Below, piece after piece: positions 38,778 through 48,566 of a stretch of DNA of 64,000 bases. Within the stretch, counting starts at the first letter, position 1; each line of letters opens with the position of its first letter. The translations under genes were made by a program, and so were the position numbers. The stretch is from Verrucomicrobiota bacterium (GTDB taxonomy: Bacteria > Verrucomicrobiota > Verrucomicrobiia > Limisphaerales > J093), in contig JAOSKK010000012.1 in the NCBI GenBank assembly GCA_027493615.1, positions 731,442 to 795,441 of the forward strand, read 5' to 3'. The notes under the pieces are model-generated. The model saw nothing but the letters and a program-made list of their open reading frames with translations, was not told the DNA's origin and searched no databases.

Positions 38778-40074
38778 ATGAGCATCCTCGATGAACTCAA
38801 GTGGCGCGGCCTGTTTGCCGACAGCACCGACGAATCCGCCCTCGCGGCCCGCCTTGCGGCCGGGCCCACCACCCTTTACTGCGGTTTCGACCCCACGGCC
38901 GACTCGCTCCACGTGGGCCATCTCGTCCCCCTGCTCGCCCTGCGCCGCTTCCAGGACTTCGGCCACTGTCCCATCGCCGTCGCGGGCGGTGCCACCGGCT
39001 CGATTGGCGATCCGAGCGGCAAGACCCAGGAACGCACGCTGCTCAGCGCCGGCCAGATCGCCGCCAACGTCGCCGCGGTCCGCACCCAACTCGCGCGCGT
39101 CCTCGACTTCGACACGACCACCAACCCGGCCCGGCTCGTAGACAATGCCGAATGGACCACGGGCGTGAGCTACATCGATTTCCTCCGCGACGTCGGCAAG
39201 CATTTCACCGTCAACCAGATGGTCGCCAAGGAAAGCGTCCGCGCCCGCATGCAGGACCGCGAGCATGGCATCAGCTACACCGAGTTCAGCTACATGCTCC
39301 TGCAGGCCTTCGATTTCGCCCACCTCTGCGAGACCTTCAACTGCGAGCTCCAGATCGGCGGCACCGATCAGTGGGGGCAACATCACCCTCGGCATCGATT
39401 TCATCCGCAAGAAGCTCGGCCGCCACGCCCATGGCCTCGTCTTCCCGCTGATCACCAAGGCCGACGGCACCAAGTTCGGCAAGACCGAATCCGGCGCGGT
39501 CTGGCTCGATCCCCGCCGGACCAGCGTGTACCGCTTCTACCAGTTCTGGATCAACACGGACGATCGCGACGTCATCCGTTACCTCCGGTTCTTCACGTTC
39601 CTGGACCGGTCCGCCATCAGTGCCCTCGAACAACAGCATCAGGCCGACCCGGGTGCCCGGGCCCCGCATCGCGCCCTCGCCCAGGCCGTCACCGAGCTCA
39701 TCCACGGCCCGGACGCCACGCTCGAAGCGAAGCGTGCCAGTGCAATCCTGTTCGGCGGTGAGCTCGACGGGGTGAGCGAAAGCACGTTCAACGAGATCGT
39801 GGGCGAGGTGCCCGGCGCCACCCTCGAATGTTCCCGGCTCACCACCCCGGCGGGCGGCGGCGGGGGACTGCCGTTGGTGGAGCTGCTGGTCCACAGCGGC
39901 TTGTGCCCCAGCAAGGGACAGGCCCGCAAAGACATGGAAGCCGGAGGGATCTATGTGAACAACCGTCGCGAGACCAGCCCCCAGCGGGCGGTCACGATGA
40001 GCGACCTCCTCTTCGGCAAACACCTGCTTCTGCGCAAGGGCAAGAAGAACTACGTGGTGGTCACGGCCGCTTGA
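38778..40074 (+). CDS. tyrS: Tyrosyl-tRNA synthetase, frameshifted
   Basis: Class I synthetase of about 432 aa. HIGH-type motif: [20 protein letters not shown]. The tyrosine site is in [20 protein letters not shown], then TDQWG. The frame breaks in the G5 run 39373-39377; with one G fewer it reads [19 protein letters not shown]. The KMSKS-type loop is [17 protein letters not shown]. The C-terminal S4-like RNA-binding domain has [20 protein letters not shown] and [10 protein letters not shown]. An essential gene, so the break supports sequencing error. It converges on the DUF374 gene with a 48-base gap. Confidence 0.95.
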
Positions 40075-40122
40075 GGGCGGCCGAGGACGGCCGGCCAGCG
40101 AACCAGTGAAGCCCCCCGCACC

Positions 40123-40785
40123 TTATCCGCCACGGGCGGGCGCCAGCGGCTGATCGGTCAGCCGCAGCAGCCGTCGCTCCAGCTCGCGGCGGGCCTCTTC
40201 GCGTTCGGCGTCCGCGACGCCGCGGGGTACCCGCAACGGTTCGCCAAACCTGGTGATGCAGCGCGTCATCGGCAGCGGCACCAGAAAACCATCCCAACTC
40301 GGCGCGACCCAACACCGTGAGAGATCGTAGCCCACGGGCACAATTGGAAAGCCGGTCACCGCGGCCACGTCGATCGCTCCGCTCTGCGCGACGTAGCGCG
40401 GCCCGCGCGGGCCATCGGGCGTGAGGGCCAGGTCGAGGCCGCGTTCGCCCCACGAAACCAGCTCGAGCAACCCCTGCGCACCCCGGCGGCTCGTCGAACC
40501 CCGCACAGGCTGCACGCCGGCCAGTTCGAGGACTCGCGCCAGCCGGGCGCCATCCCGACTGGCGCTGACCAGCGCCGCCATGCGCCGGGTGGGCTGCGGA
40601 CGCCGGATGTACCTTTCATAGACCCGAAGGCAGAGGGCGAGGCGGTTATGCCAGATGGCGAAGATCGCCGGACCCTGCCGGACGGTGGCCAGTGCGTTGG
40701 TGGGGTCGTCCAACCGGTAGCGCAATGTGGCGTCGACTCCGCGCACGAGCGCCCAGACCCCGCGCGCGATGACGCGGCCGCCCAA
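40123..40785 (-). CDS. DUF374 lysophospholipid acyltransferase family protein
   Basis: 220 aa. Words of the family: GPAIFAIWHNRLALCLRVYE, AALVSASRDGARLARVLELA, RGSTSRRGAQGLLEL, LTPDGPRGPRYVAQSGAIDV and PIVPVGYDLSRCW. DUF374 proteins are distant relatives of PlsC/LpxL acyltransferases and often sit near lipid A genes; acyl transfer to a lipid A-like acceptor is inference. No frameshift. It lies downstream of ruvA on the same strand with an 80-base gap. Confidence 0.88.
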   Translation of the reverse strand: MGGRVIARGVWALVRGVDATLRYRLDDPTNALATVRQGPAIFAIWHNRLALCLRVYERYIRRPQPTRRMAALVSASRDGARLARVLELAGVQPVRGSTSRRGAQGLLELVSWGERGLDLALTPDGPRGPRYVAQSGAIDVAAVTGFPIVPVGYDLSRCWVAPSWDGFLVPLPMTRCITRFGEPLRVPRGVADAEREEARRELERRLLRLTDQPLAPARGG

Positions 40786-40865
40786 GGTGGCCTGGTTCGG
40801 CTACGACGCGACCGGAGCGCCGGCGTGGCCGTTCCCGGGGTGGGGGACGTTGTTCGGCCATGGAA

Positions 40866-41465
40866 TCAGCGTTTGAGCGCGGCCCGGACCAGGGCCTCGA
40901 CCGTGGCCGTTTCCCCGAGCATCGCTTGGGCGGCCCGCACGGCTTCGTGCGCCTCGGCCGGTTTGAAGTCCAGTGCGACGAGTGCCAGCACGGCATCGTT
41001 GATCCGCTGGTCCGCCTCCGAAACGGCGCGTTGTTCGCTGCTCGCCTCCCAGGCCCCGGCGGCTCCCACCTTGTCCTTGAGTTCGACCACCAGGCGCTCG
41101 GCCATCTTCTTGCCCACGCCGGAGATTCGCGAGAGGGCCTTCACATCCCCGGCCGCGACGGCCCCGCGGAACGCGGTGGGGGTCATCCCGCTCAGGATGT
41201 TGAGTGCCAGCTTCGGCCCGACGCCGTTGACGGTGTTGATGAGCAGGCGGAACAGGTTCCGTTCGGCGGCCGTCGCGAACCCGTACAGCACGTGGGCATC
41301 TTCCCGCACCGCGAGGTGGGTGAGCACCCGCACCCGTTGGCCGGGTGCCGGGAGCTTGTCGAACGACGACAGCGGGATGAACACCTCGTAGCCCACCCCC
41401 TGAACGTCCACCACCACCTGGGTCGGCAAGGCCTCGACCAACTGTCCCTCCAAGAAGGCGATCAT
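40866..41465 (-). CDS. ruvA: Holliday junction branch migration protein RuvA
   Basis: 199 aa, complete. N-terminal OB fold (MIAFLEGQLVEALPTQVVVD, GVGYEVFIPLSSFDKLP), central double helix-hairpin-helix (LFRLLINTVNGVGPKLALNI and ISGVGKKMAERLVVELKDKV), C-terminal RuvB-binding domain (RINDAVLALVALDFKPAEAH). It forms the tetramer that holds the four-way junction for RuvB. It follows ruvC with a 2-base gap, so they are one operon. ruvB is not in the window. Confidence 0.97.
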   Translation of the reverse strand: MIAFLEGQLVEALPTQVVVDVQGVGYEVFIPLSSFDKLPAPGQRVRVLTHLAVREDAHVLYGFATAAERNLFRLLINTVNGVGPKLALNILSGMTPTAFRGAVAAGDVKALSRISGVGKKMAERLVVELKDKVGAAGAWEASSEQRAVSEADQRINDAVLALVALDFKPAEAHEAVRAAQAMLGETATVEALVRAALKR

Positions 41466-41467
41466 GG

Positions 41468-42046
41468 TCAGATGCGTTTGGGCGCCGACAGCGCGTACCG
41501 CCCTTGTTCCTGGGCATAGGCCAGCGCCAGGGCCAGCGCGTCGGCCGCGTCCCCGGCGGCGGCTCGGCCAGACCCAACCGCCGCTGCACCATCCGCGCCA
41601 CCGCCTCCTTCTGCGCCGCCCCGTAGCCGACGATCGCCTGCTTCACCCGGCGCGGCGCCAGCTCGTAGACCGTGAGCCCCCGCCTCGGCCACCGCCACCA
41701 GACACGCCCCGCGCGCCTCGCCCATGAGGAGCGCCGTCTGGTAGTTCTGGGCATAGAACAGGCTTTCAATCACGCAGACCGTCGGCCGTTGTGACTGCAC
41801 CACGGCCCGGAGGGCAGTGGCGATCTCGAGCAGGCACCGTGACCGGTCCCAGCCCGCGGGACAGCGCACCACGCCGTGCGCCAGCCACCGCGCTCCGCCG
41901 CGGCTGGTTTGAATCACCCCGTAGCCCGTACCGCGCAGCGAGGGATCCACCCCCAGCAACACGGCCGCCGCCGCCGGCCGTCCGGTCCCGGTCGGTTCCA
42001 GCACCGCCGCGGGTGCGCGACGCGGCCCGCGGAGCCGCTGCTGCAT
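41468..42046 (-). CDS. ruvC: Crossover junction endodeoxyribonuclease RuvC, two compensating frameshifts
   Basis: Holliday junction resolvase, about 192 aa from the ATG at 42046; an upstream ATG at 42142 would add 32 residues. Catalytic acids: VLLGVDPSLRGTGYGVI, VCVIESLFYAQN, and the closing GDAADALALALAYAQEQG. Between them the frame breaks twice, in C5 41677-41681 and C4 41551-41554; the stretch between reads LTVYELAPRRVKQAIVGYGA and AQKEAVARMVQRRLGL in the other frame, as expected for RuvC. Reading straight through gives a nonsense insert of the same length. A palindromic repeat lies upstream. Confidence 0.92.
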   Translation of the reverse strand: MQQRLRGPRRAPAAVLEPTGTGRPAAAAVLLGVDPSLRGTGYGVIQTSRGGARWLAHGVVRCPAGWDRSRCLLEIATALRAVVQSQRPTVCVIESLFYAQNYQTALLMGEARGACLVAVAEAGAHGLRAGAAPGEAGDRRLRGGAEGGGGADGAAAVGSGRAAAGDAADALALALAYAQEQGRYALSAPKRI

Positions 42047-42149
42047 TTCTTCGAACTGACGCGGCGAGACGCCCACGCGCGGACTGTGACAAAACCAGCC
42101 CTTGGCTGTCGAGCCGGCCGGCGCCTCGTCTGGAAACCTCATACCCTCC

Positions 42150-42230
42150 GTAGGCGCCGACGTGAGGAGGCTCAAGCTGGGGTGAGTCTCGTGACCTCGA
42201 CTCCTACAGTCGGTCGCGGCTTCATGCCGG
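42150..42230. repeat. Palindromic dispersed repeat, copy C (degenerate)
   Basis: Left arm 42150-42171 begins GTAGGCGCCGACGTGAGG, identical to copy D. The right arm is decayed (GACCTCGACTCCTAC near 42193-42207), followed by CAGTCGGTCGCGGC and TTCATGCCGGGT, a tail shared with copy D (CCGTCGGTCGCAG, TTCATGCCGGGT). It sits between the ruvC and czcC genes. Confidence 0.75.
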
Positions 42231-42243
42231 GTGTGGACCCGGG

Positions 42244-43512
42244 TTACCGGCTCAGGACTGGACCGAACGCCCTCCGGGCCGCCGCCCACGCCTGCAGGAC
42301 GTCCCGCAGCGATTCCAGATAGCTCAATTGCACCGCGGCCCGCTCGCGGCGGACCGGGAGCAGCTCGGTGAGGCTGATGTCCCCTGCCGCGTAGCGCGCT
42401 TCGGCGGCGCGCAACACGGTGTCCACCCGCGGGAGGATCTCCGTGCGGTACAAACGGCTCTGGGCCAGCGCGACGTCGAGCTGAAGCTGCGCGGTTTGGC
42501 GGCGCGCGGCCGCTTCGCTCTGGGTCAGGCGCACGCGCGCCTCCGCGGCCGCCAGCTCGGCCTGCGCCTCGCGGAGCCGGCCCTGATTGCGCTGGAAGAG
42601 CGGCAACGGAAGGCTCAGCCCGACATCGAGGGTGTCGGCACCGCTCGCCTCCAGGCGGTGATAGAGCACTTCGACCTTCACGTCGGGGATGCGTTCTGCC
42701 TGTGCCAGCGCCAGGCGGGCCTGCTGGGCCCGGACGTCCGCCTCGGCCAGCGCGACTTCGGGCGGCTCAGCCAGGCGGGCCGCCAGCCCTTCGAGTGTGG
42801 GAATCTCAAACGCGGTCTCCAGGCTGCCGGCCAGCGAGTGCACGGGGAGCGTGGCGTCACCCAACGCGGCAGCGAGAGCGAGCATGGCTTGCCGGCGCAG
42901 TGAGCCGGCGCGTTGCCAATCCGCCTCGACCCGGGCCCGTTCGAGTTCGGCCCGGGCCAGGTCTTCGCCGACGGCGTCCCCGGTCTCGCGGCGAACCCGG
43001 GTGGTGGTCACCGTCTGCTCGGCGATCCGGCGCAGGTCGTCTTGGAGCTGCCAGGCTTGTTCCTGGAAGAGGGCGGTGGCGAAGGCGCTGTGGACCCGCT
43101 GTCGGATCTCGTGGTGCCTCACTTCGAGGCCGCGGGCGCGCACCTCGCGCTCGAGCAGCTCCACCTCGCGGGCGCGGGCCAGTCTCCGTCCGAGCGGGAC
43201 GGGCTGCGCCACACCGGCGACGTACTCGCGCTCGTTGGCCGTGTTGGATCGCAACGGAAGCTGCTGGGCCCCGAGGATCGCTTCGGGGTTCGGAAACGCC
43301 CCGGCCTGTCGGGCGCGGCCTTCGGTCGCTTCGATGGCGGCCCGGGCTTCAGCCAATTCCGGATGGAGCTGGTCCGCCAGCACCCAGGCCTGCTCGAGGG
43401 TGAGGTTCTCGAGCGGCTCGGGGGCCGGCCGCACGGGTTCCGGGTTGGCGGCGGAACCGCCGGCGCTGACCAACACCAGGGCACACCCACAGACGAAGAT
43501 GAGCTGTTTCAT
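42244..43512 (-). CDS. czcC: Outer-membrane efflux protein, CzcC/TolC family
   Basis: 422 aa with signal peptide MKQLIFVCGCALVLVSAGGS. It has the two TolC-type repeats, rich in long amphipathic helices: PLENLTLEQAWVLADQLHPE near residue 34 and PPEVALAEADVRAQQARLAL in the second half. It forms the outer-membrane duct of the tripartite CzcCBA metal pump. No frameshift. Its ATG overlaps the probable czcA stop (ATGA). The ruvC gene is on the same strand downstream, separated by a repeat. Confidence 0.9.
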   Translation of the reverse strand: MKQLIFVCGCALVLVSAGGSAANPEPVRPAPEPLENLTLEQAWVLADQLHPELAEARAAIEATEGRARQAGAFPNPEAILGAQQLPLRSNTANEREYVAGVAQPVPLGRRLARAREVELLEREVRARGLEVRHHEIRQRVHSAFATALFQEQAWQLQDDLRRIAEQTVTTTRVRRETGDAVGEDLARAELERARVEADWQRAGSLRRQAMLALAAALGDATLPVHSLAGSLETAFEIPTLEGLAARLAEPPEVALAEADVRAQQARLALAQAERIPDVKVEVLYHRLEASGADTLDVGLSLPLPLFQRNQGRLREAQAELAAAEARVRLTQSEAAARRQTAQLQLDVALAQSRLYRTEILPRVDTVLRAAEARYAAGDISLTELLPVRRERAAVQLSYLESLRDVLQAWAAARRAFGPVLSR

Positions 43513-46500
43513 AGGGGAACCGCTTGCGGGGACTGGCCGGCCGGCCGAACCGCAGATAAAGGGCCGGTACCACCACCATGTTCAACAGCATCGAGCTGAG
43601 CAGCCCGAACAGGATGACGATGGCCATCGGCGTCTGGATCTCGTTGCCCGGCCGGCCGCCCGCGAGGGCCAGCGGGATGAGGGCGAGCCCGGCTGCGAGG
43701 GCCGTCATGAGAATCGGCGCCAGCCGCTCGAGGGCACCTCGCAATACCGCGGCGCGCAACTCCACCAAGCCCTCCTGCTCCTGCAGGTGGCGGATGTGGG
43801 AGACGAGCATGATCCCGTTGCGGGTGGCGATGCCGAACACCGTGATGAAGCCGATGAGCGAGGCCACACTCAACACTCCGCCGCTCACGAACACGCCCGC
43901 CACACCGCCGATGAGGGCCAGCGGCAGGTTCAGCATCACGAGGAGGGCGTCCCGGGCCGACCCGAAGGCCAGGTGCAGCAGCAAGGCAATGCCCGCCACC
44001 ACCGCAAGGCCGAGCAGGAGGAGCACGCGGCCCGCTGCGCCGGCGCTTTCAAACTGGCCTCCGTAGTCCACGCGGTAGCCTGCGTGTGCCGCGACGAGCG
44101 GGTTTACCCGCTGCTGGATGTCGCGTACCACCGAGGTGAGGTCGCGTCCCGCCACGTTGGCCGAGACCACAAACTTCCGCTCCACCTGTTCGCGGCTGAT
44201 GGTGTTCGGCCCCGTGTCCTTCACCACGTGGGCCAGCGTGCGCAGGGGCACCCGGGCCCCGGCTGGCGTGTCCACGAGCAATTCGCCGAGCGATTCGGGA
44301 TCCCAGGGGGAGGGAGCGGGCCGGTGGCGGGCAGCGGTGGTTCCGCCAACCGGATTACCAGCGGGAAAGCGTTCTGGCCTTCGAACACGGAACCTACCGG
44401 CAGACCCTGGATGGCCGCCTGCAGCGCACTGTCCACCTCACGCACCTGCAGCCCGTGCCGCGCCAGTGCCGGACGGTCGAATTGCACCCGCAGCACGGGG
44501 ACCTCGACCTGCGGTTCCACGCTCAAGTCCACCACGCCCCGCACAGTGCTCATCGCCCGGCGAACCTCCTCCCCCAGCGCCCGCAGCCCGGCAAGGTCGG
44601 GCCCGAACAGCTTCACGGCAATGCTCGAGCGGGTGCCGGACAACATATGGTCGATGCGATGCGAAATGGGCTGCCCGATGCTGAGGCTCAAGCCGGGGAT
44701 CCCGGCCAGATCCTCCCGCAGGGCCGCGAGAAACTCCGCCTTGCTGCGATCCTGCATCCGGAGCGACACCTCGATCTCCGAGGCCTCCACGCCCAGCGAG
44801 TGTTCGTCCAACTCGGCGCGACCGGTGCGACGCCCCACGTTCACCACCTCCGGGTGCCGGAGCAGGGCTTCGTCCACCAGGTGCGCGAGTCGGGCCGATT
44901 CGGGCAATGCCGTGCCCGGGAGCGTGTTGACGGTCAGCGTCAGCGAGCCTTCGTTGAACTCGGGCAGGAACGAGCGACCCAGGAAGGGGGTGGCGCCCAG
45001 GGCGATCACGAAGAGCGCCACCGCCGGCAGTGTGACCCGCCAGGGGTGGTTCAATGCGGGTTCCAGAAGGCGGGCATAGCGGGCCTTGAGCCAGTGGACG
45101 AACCGCGGTTCGGCCCCGCGGCGCACGGCGCGGCTGCCCGGGAGCAGCAGGGAACAGAGGGCGGGCGTCACCGTGACGGCCACCACCAGCGACGCCAGCA
45201 GCGCCACGAGGTACGCTTCCCCCAACGGCCGGAGCAGCCGCCCCTCGACGCCGGAGAGGAAGAACAGCGGCGTGAAGACCAGCGCGATGATGAGTGTGGC
45301 AAAGACAATCGAGCGCCGGATCTCGACGCTGGCGGCCAGCACCACGGCGAGGGCCGGCCGGCGCTGCGCCTCGGGAAGCTGCGCGTTCAGGCGGAGGCGG
45401 CGGAACACGTTCTCGACGTCGATCACCGCATCATCCACCAGCGCGCCGATGGCGATCGCCATGCCGCCGAGCGTCATGGTGTTGATCGTCTGTCCCAACG
45501 CCTGGAGGACGAGCACGGCTGCCACCAGCGACAGCGGGATCGCCAGCACGGTGATCGCCGAGGCGCGCGTGTTCGCCAGGAACAGCGCCACGACGGCCAC
45601 GACGAGCACGACGCCCTCCAACAGCGCCGTCTGCACGTTGCGGATGGCCACCTCGATGAAGTTCGCCTGCCGGAACACGTGCCGGTTGAGCCGCATGCCC
45701 TCGGGCATCCTCTGCTCCAGTTCGTCCAGCACGACATCCAGGGCCCGCGTCAGGGCCAGCGTGTTGGCTCCGGGTTGCTTGGACACGCCAAGCAAGACCG
45801 CCGGCTGGCCGTTGGCGCAGGCTTCACCCCGACGCGGCGATTCCCCCCACCCGCACTTCGCCCAGGTCCGCGAGACGCGTCGGCACGCCGTGGCGGAGCG
45901 TCACAACCGTCTCACCAATGTCCGCCAGCGACTGGAACCGGCCCACGCCCGTCACGAGATACTCCGACCCCCGATGATTCAGGAAGCCGGCGGAGATGTT
46001 CTCGTTGGCGGCCCGCAACGCCTCCACGACCTGCCCCAGGGCCACGCCGTGTGCAGCCAGGCGCGCGGGGGAAAGCACCACTTGGAACTGGCGTTCCCCA
46101 CCTCCGGTGGGCGTCACGTTGGCCACCCCGGGCACCGCCAGCAGGCGCCGTCGCAACACGGTATCCGCCCAGGTATGCATCTCGGTCGGCGTCTGCCGGT
46201 CGGACGTCAGCGCCAGGAACAGGACTTCCCCCATGATCGAGGTCTCCGGCATCAACTGCGGCGCCTCGACCTCGGGCGGCAGCGTGGCGGCCACTGTGGG
46301 AAGCTTCTCCCCCACAATCTGCCGCGCCCGATACGGGTCGGCACCCCACTCGAACTCGACCCAGACAATCGAGACCCCCACCGCGGTCGAGGACCGCACC
46401 CGCCGCACTCCGGGGGCGCCGTTCAATGCCGACTCGATGGGCAGGGTTACCGTCGTCTCGACCTCCAACGGGGCCATGCCGTGCGCCTCGGTGATCACGG

Positions 46501-46642
46501 CCACCGTGGGGGCCGTGAGGTCGGGGAACACGTCCACCGGCATCCGCCAGGCCGTGTGGGTCCCCAGGGCCAGCAGCAACGCCGCGGCCACCAACACCAA
46601 CGCCCGGTGGCGCAAAGCGAACTGAATCAGTCGATCGGTCAT
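43509..46642 (-). CDS. czcA: CzcA-type heavy-metal RND efflux pump, frameshifted
   Basis: Inner-membrane pump of about 1044 aa. It begins MTDRLIQFALRHRALVLVAA; helix 4 carries the proton-relay acids in GALVDDAVIDVENVFRRL, as in the CzcA (HME) group. Other words: MPVDVFPDLTAPTVAVITEA, GRSFLPEFNEGSLTL, and FGIATRNGIMLVSHIRHLQE. The frame breaks in C6 45843-45848 (then VGESPRRGEACANGQPAVLL) and G5 44306-44310 (then PPWDPESLGELLVDTPAG). A third break in the GGCC repeats at about 43531-43546 would give RFGRPAGQSPQAVPL and a stop overlapping the czcC ATG; I take that as the real end. The metal (Zn, Co, Cd, Ni) is not identifiable. Confidence 0.9.
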
Positions 46643-46667
46643 GAGGCTTGGGGATTCAACACCCGCG

Positions 46668-46792
46668 GTAGGCGCCGACGTGAGGAGGCTTGTGGGCGTA
46701 GGTGCCGACGTGAGGAGGCTTTCGGGGCCAGGGGCAACACGCTTCGCCTCCTCACGTCGGCGCCTACCGTCGGTCGCAGTTTCATGCCGGGT
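46668..46792. repeat. Palindromic dispersed repeat, copy D (two left arms, one right arm)
   Basis: Left arms at 46668-46689 and 46698-46719 (the second with GGTGCC for GGCGCC), right arm at 46746-46767, then the tail CCGTCGGTCGCAG and TTCATGCCGGGT. The pairing arm can fold with either left arm. It occupies most of the gap between czcA and czcB, so it would lie within the operon transcript. Confidence 0.85.
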
Positions 46793-46806
46793 ACGGAGAG
46801 TTTGGG

Positions 46807-48432
46807 CTAGTGCGCGTGCCCGTGCGCCGGCAACGCGCCGGCGACGGACGCGAGCCGTACCGCGTACGCCCCATGGGTGACGATTCGCTCACCTGCCGCC
46901 AGGCCCGCCAGCACCTGGACCCACGGGCCGTCGCGAACGCCCAGCCTCAGCTCGCGCTTCTCGAATGTCTCGCCGCCCACCTGCACGAAGGCGATCGGAC
47001 GTCCGCCCTCCTCCACGATGGCTTCACTTGGGATGGCCAGCGCCTCCGCCACCCGCGCGGTCTCCACATAGAGGTCGAGGGACTGCCCCACCCGCAGCCG
47101 GTTGTCCGTGTTCGCCACCTCATAGACCAGCGGTGCCGTGCGCGTGGTCGGGTCGATCGGCATCCCGGCCGAAACCAGCCGCCCGCCTCCCTCGCCGGTC
47201 AGGGGAACCTGGCGCTCCGGGCTTCCTGGCACCGCGTACCGCGCGGCCTTCACCTCCGCGAGGTGATCCAGGCTCGCCTCGGGAACGTGCGCCGCCACCA
47301 ACACCCGCGTCGCGTCGAGCACAGTGAAGACCACCTGCTCAGCCGGAATCAGCTCGCCCAGCGCGGCGTCCGACTGCGCGACGATGGTTCCCGCCACGGG
47401 TGACCGCAGCTCGATCGCTGCCAGGCCGGTGGCCTCAGTCGCGCTTTCTTGGCCCGTGTCCGCCTCCCGATAGGTGCGTTGCAGAGCCAGGGCCGCCGCG
47501 TGCCGGGCCTGCGCCGCCTGGACGGCGTAGGCCGCCTCCTGCAGCTCACGGGGCGACTTGGCATCCGCCTGCGCCAGCTTGCGGATCCGTTCGAACGCCA
47601 CCTCCGCCTGGTCGCGTTCGAGACGCGTCCGCGCCACCTCGCCTTCGGCCTCAATGAGCCGCGTCGCGAGCTCCGACAACGCCGGCTGAAGCCGCGCAAG
47701 GACCTGCCCGGCGGCGACCGTGTCACCCATCAGCGGCATCGGGGCCTCCGGCGGCAACGCCAGGTACCCCGGAAGCGGGGTGCGCACCTGCGCCCGACCA
47801 CCCGGTCGCGCCACGACCTGCGCCGGCAACCGCAGGTGCTCAACCAGCCGACGCGGCCGGACCACCTCGGTGCCGAGCTGCACCCGCCATTGCTGTTCCT
47901 TGAGGAAGGCGATCCCCGCCGGCGGTTCTGGTACCACCGCGTGTTCGGCGTCGTGGACCGATGCATACACCCGAAAGCCCGGCAACGGGATGTGCTCCTC
48001 GCCCTGGTCGGTGGGCACCGTCAATGCCAGGGTCCAGGTCCCGGGCCGCGGGAAGGTGAGCTGAGCCTCGTAGATGCCGGCGCGCGTCGGCGCGGGCTCA
48101 AGGTGCTCGAGCGACGTCTCCTCTTCCAGCCGGGCTGCGAACCGCAGCGGCCCGTTGCGTCGCGGTTCCCGCGTGGCCAAGTCGGTGACGTGCACGACGA
48201 AGGGCGTGGGGGTCGCCGCCACCACCAACGGGTGCTCGACAAAGACCTCATGCGCATCGCCAAAGACCGTGACCTGCACCGTGCGGTCCGCGTCGCCGTG
48301 TTCGTGCCCGTGCTCATCCTGGGCGCCACGCCGGGCGGCGCCGTCGCTCGCCGGGCGGCAGCCCACCGCCACCAGCACCATCAGCCCGGCGGCCAGACAT
48401 TGCCCCGGTTTCCAGATCACATCGCGTTTCAT
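46807..48432 (-). CDS. czcB: CzcB-like membrane fusion protein (periplasmic adaptor), His-rich
   Basis: 541 aa lipoprotein: leader MKRDVIWKPGQCLAAGLMVL with lipobox VAVGC (Cys25). After it comes a metal-binding looking stretch DEHGHEHGDAD. Middle domains: VEHLRLPAQVVARPGGRAQV, barrel-sandwich APMPLMGDTVAAGQVLARLQ with the hairpin of long helices (ARTRLERDQAEVAFERIRKL), then IELRSPVAGTIVAQSDAALG and beta-barrel. It ends LPAHGHAH, another His cluster. It links CzcA and CzcC. No frameshift. The czcA gene follows after the palindromic repeat. Confidence 0.92.
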   Translation of the reverse strand: MKRDVIWKPGQCLAAGLMVLVAVGCRPASDGAARRGAQDEHGHEHGDADRTVQVTVFGDAHEVFVEHPLVVAATPTPFVVHVTDLATREPRRNGPLRFAARLEEETSLEHLEPAPTRAGIYEAQLTFPRPGTWTLALTVPTDQGEEHIPLPGFRVYASVHDAEHAVVPEPPAGIAFLKEQQWRVQLGTEVVRPRRLVEHLRLPAQVVARPGGRAQVRTPLPGYLALPPEAPMPLMGDTVAAGQVLARLQPALSELATRLIEAEGEVARTRLERDQAEVAFERIRKLAQADAKSPRELQEAAYAVQAAQARHAAALALQRTYREADTGQESATEATGLAAIELRSPVAGTIVAQSDAALGELIPAEQVVFTVLDATRVLVAAHVPEASLDHLAEVKAARYAVPGSPERQVPLTGEGGGRLVSAGMPIDPTTRTAPLVYEVANTDNRLRVGQSLDLYVETARVAEALAIPSEAIVEEGGRPIAFVQVGGETFEKRELRLGVRDGPWVQVLAGLAAGERIVTHGAYAVRLASVAGALPAHGHAH

Positions 48433-48566
48433 TCAGACAAGGGGGGTTCGGTCCCGGAAAGACCCAGCCCGGCTCTCCTTCGAGCAAAGACGCCTGCGAG
48501 ACCAGCAGGCGGAAACGGGCATCACGCACCCCAACCTTCGTGGCGGGGCGCCCAAACGGGAAGAGG

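Noticed and set aside
41468..42046. RuvC as an open frame without frameshift
   Set aside because: The straight frame exists but its middle is Gly/Ala/Arg-rich nonsense; the conserved residues appear only with two shifts.
44455..46236. 593-codon plus-strand open frame opposite czcA
   Set aside because: Gln/Arg/His-rich shadow of the pump gene.
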